Positions 63,482 through 64,000 of a DNA stretch of 64,000 bases are shown one piece after another. Below the pieces are notes generated by a model that had not been told where the DNA came from, searched no databases, and saw only the letters and a list, made by a program, of their open reading frames with translations. Positions within the stretch are counted from its first letter, which is position 1, and every line of letters begins with the position of its first letter. The position numbers and the translations under genes are program-made. This DNA is from Blastococcus fimeti (GTDB lineage Bacteria > Actinomycetota > Actinomycetes > Mycobacteriales > Geodermatophilaceae): NCBI GenBank assembly GCA_900102115.1, contig FNAW01000002.1:62001-126000 (forward strand), written 5' to 3'.

Positions 63482-64000
63482 ATGGAGATCGACCACTACC
63501 TCCCGGCGCTGTGCCGGACGAACGCCCGCTTCGCCGACGCCGCCGCGGCCGCCGTCCTGGACCACGGCTGGGCCGCGCGGGTGCCCGGCTGCCCCGGGTG
63601 GTCGCTGGCGGACCTGGTCTGGCACCTGGCCGAGGTGCAGCGCTTCTGGACCTGGGTGGTGCGCACCCGCGCGGAGAGCCCCGAGAGCTACGTCGAGCCG
63701 GTCCGGCACCCCGACGACGAGCTGCTCGCCTACGGCGCCGCCCGAAGCGCGGAGCTGGAGGCGGCGCTGGCGGCCGCCGACCCCGGCGAGCGGGTGTGGA
63801 CCTGGGCGCCCCGGAAGGACGTCGGCTTCGTGCTGCGCCGGCAGCTGCAGGAGGCCACGGTGCACACCGTCGACGTGGAGCAGGTGCTGGGCGACGTCCG
63901 CCCGATCCCGGCCGACGTCGGCCTCGACGGGCTGGACGAGTGGCTCGAGGTGATGGTCCCGGGCGCGCTGCCCGGGGGGCCGCCCGCGGACGCGCACCCC
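63482..64000 (+). CDS. Maleylpyruvate isomerase-type mycothiol-dependent enzyme, truncated
   Basis: ATG 63482 has GGAGGG just upstream; the frame is open for 173 residues to the window end. MDMPI/DinB-type N-terminal domain: HYLPALCRTNARFADAA, RVPGCPGWSLADLVWHLAEVQRFWTWVVR (the metal-site His in LVWHLAEV) and LRRQLQEATVHTVDVEQ with a further His. Such enzymes use mycothiol as cofactor in isomerase or transferase reactions. Sharing a promoter region with mshC, which makes mycothiol, fits. The substrate is unknown. Confidence 0.85.
   Translation, partial: MEIDHYLPALCRTNARFADAAAAAVLDHGWAARVPGCPGWSLADLVWHLAEVQRFWTWVVRTRAESPESYVEPVRHPDDELLAYGAARSAELEAALAAADPGERVWTWAPRKDVGFVLRRQLQEATVHTVDVEQVLGDVRPIPADVGLDGLDEWLEVMVPGALPGGPPADAHP

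Overview
This window is a high-GC, gene-dense actinobacterial chromosome segment. Markers include GarA, FtsR, RbpA, the Pup-proteasome, MshC and a mycothiol-dependent enzyme. Gene order follows mycobacterial neighbourhoods, from memory: gcvH-garA-MerR-DUF151-MerR-gcvP like Rv1826-Rv1832, and helY-tatCA-pafCB-pafA-prcAB-pup-dop-mpa-trmI-recB-metH-PAC2-mshC like Rv2092c-Rv2130c. Style and small families such as DUF5999 fit a Geodermatophilaceae-type organism (Blastococcus, Geodermatophilus or Modestobacter). That family assignment is inference. No IS element, prophage, CRISPR array, rRNA or tRNA was seen.

Layout. 1-6.7 kb: glycine cleavage (gcvH, gcvP) with GarA and two MerR regulators. 6.7-20.3 kb: accessory metabolism, with DinB and methyltransferase genes, coaA, a serine hydrolase, a HAD/GH65 disaccharide phosphorylase pair, an M50-like membrane peptidase, a NarL-type two-component system and an ABC exporter. 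20.35-21.1 kb is gene-free but rich in inverted repeats. 21.1-33.6 kb: a small acidic exported protein, GDPD, thymidine kinase, rbpA behind a SigR-like promoter, lnt/FxsA, an acyltransferase, a LexA-box-controlled Rv2578c-type radical SAM gene, Lrp, Xaa-Pro peptidase and a 5'-3' exonuclease with a tiny coupled leader ORF. 33.6-53.7 kb: helY, DAG kinase, tatC/tatA, pafC/pafB, DUF3866, then the Pup-proteasome system (pafA, prcA, prcB, an endonuclease-VII-type gene, pup, dop, mpa), interrupted by an XRE/membrane protein/oxidoreductase operon, then trmI and a RecB-like nuclease. 53.5-64 kb: DUF4287, HAD, GGDEF, metH, PAC2, VOC, dNTPase, mshC and a truncated mycothiol-dependent enzyme.

How the genes work together. 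Pup ends in Gly-Gly-Glu, so PafA can ligate it directly, Dop should act as depupylase, and Mpa (ending GQYL) feeds PrcBA. PafB/PafC lie nearby. GarA and GcvH/GcvP touch central carbon-nitrogen metabolism. The GH65 enzyme and the phosphoglucomutase-like HAD overlap by 4 bp and probably convert a disaccharide through beta-glucose-1-P to glucose-6-P. MshC makes mycothiol for enzymes like the one at the right edge.

The most pervasive regulatory signal is a TANNNT hexamer followed by 6-8 bases and then the start codon, found in front of at least twenty genes. This implies leaderless transcription and settles many start codons. Items most worth following up: the codon-usage island over the radical SAM cysteine motif, which looks like an intein or gene-conversion footprint; the atypical endonuclease-VII gene wedged between pup and prcB; the leader ORF overlapping the exonuclease start; and the paired 18-bp inverted repeats around the 20.4-21.0 kb gene-free region.
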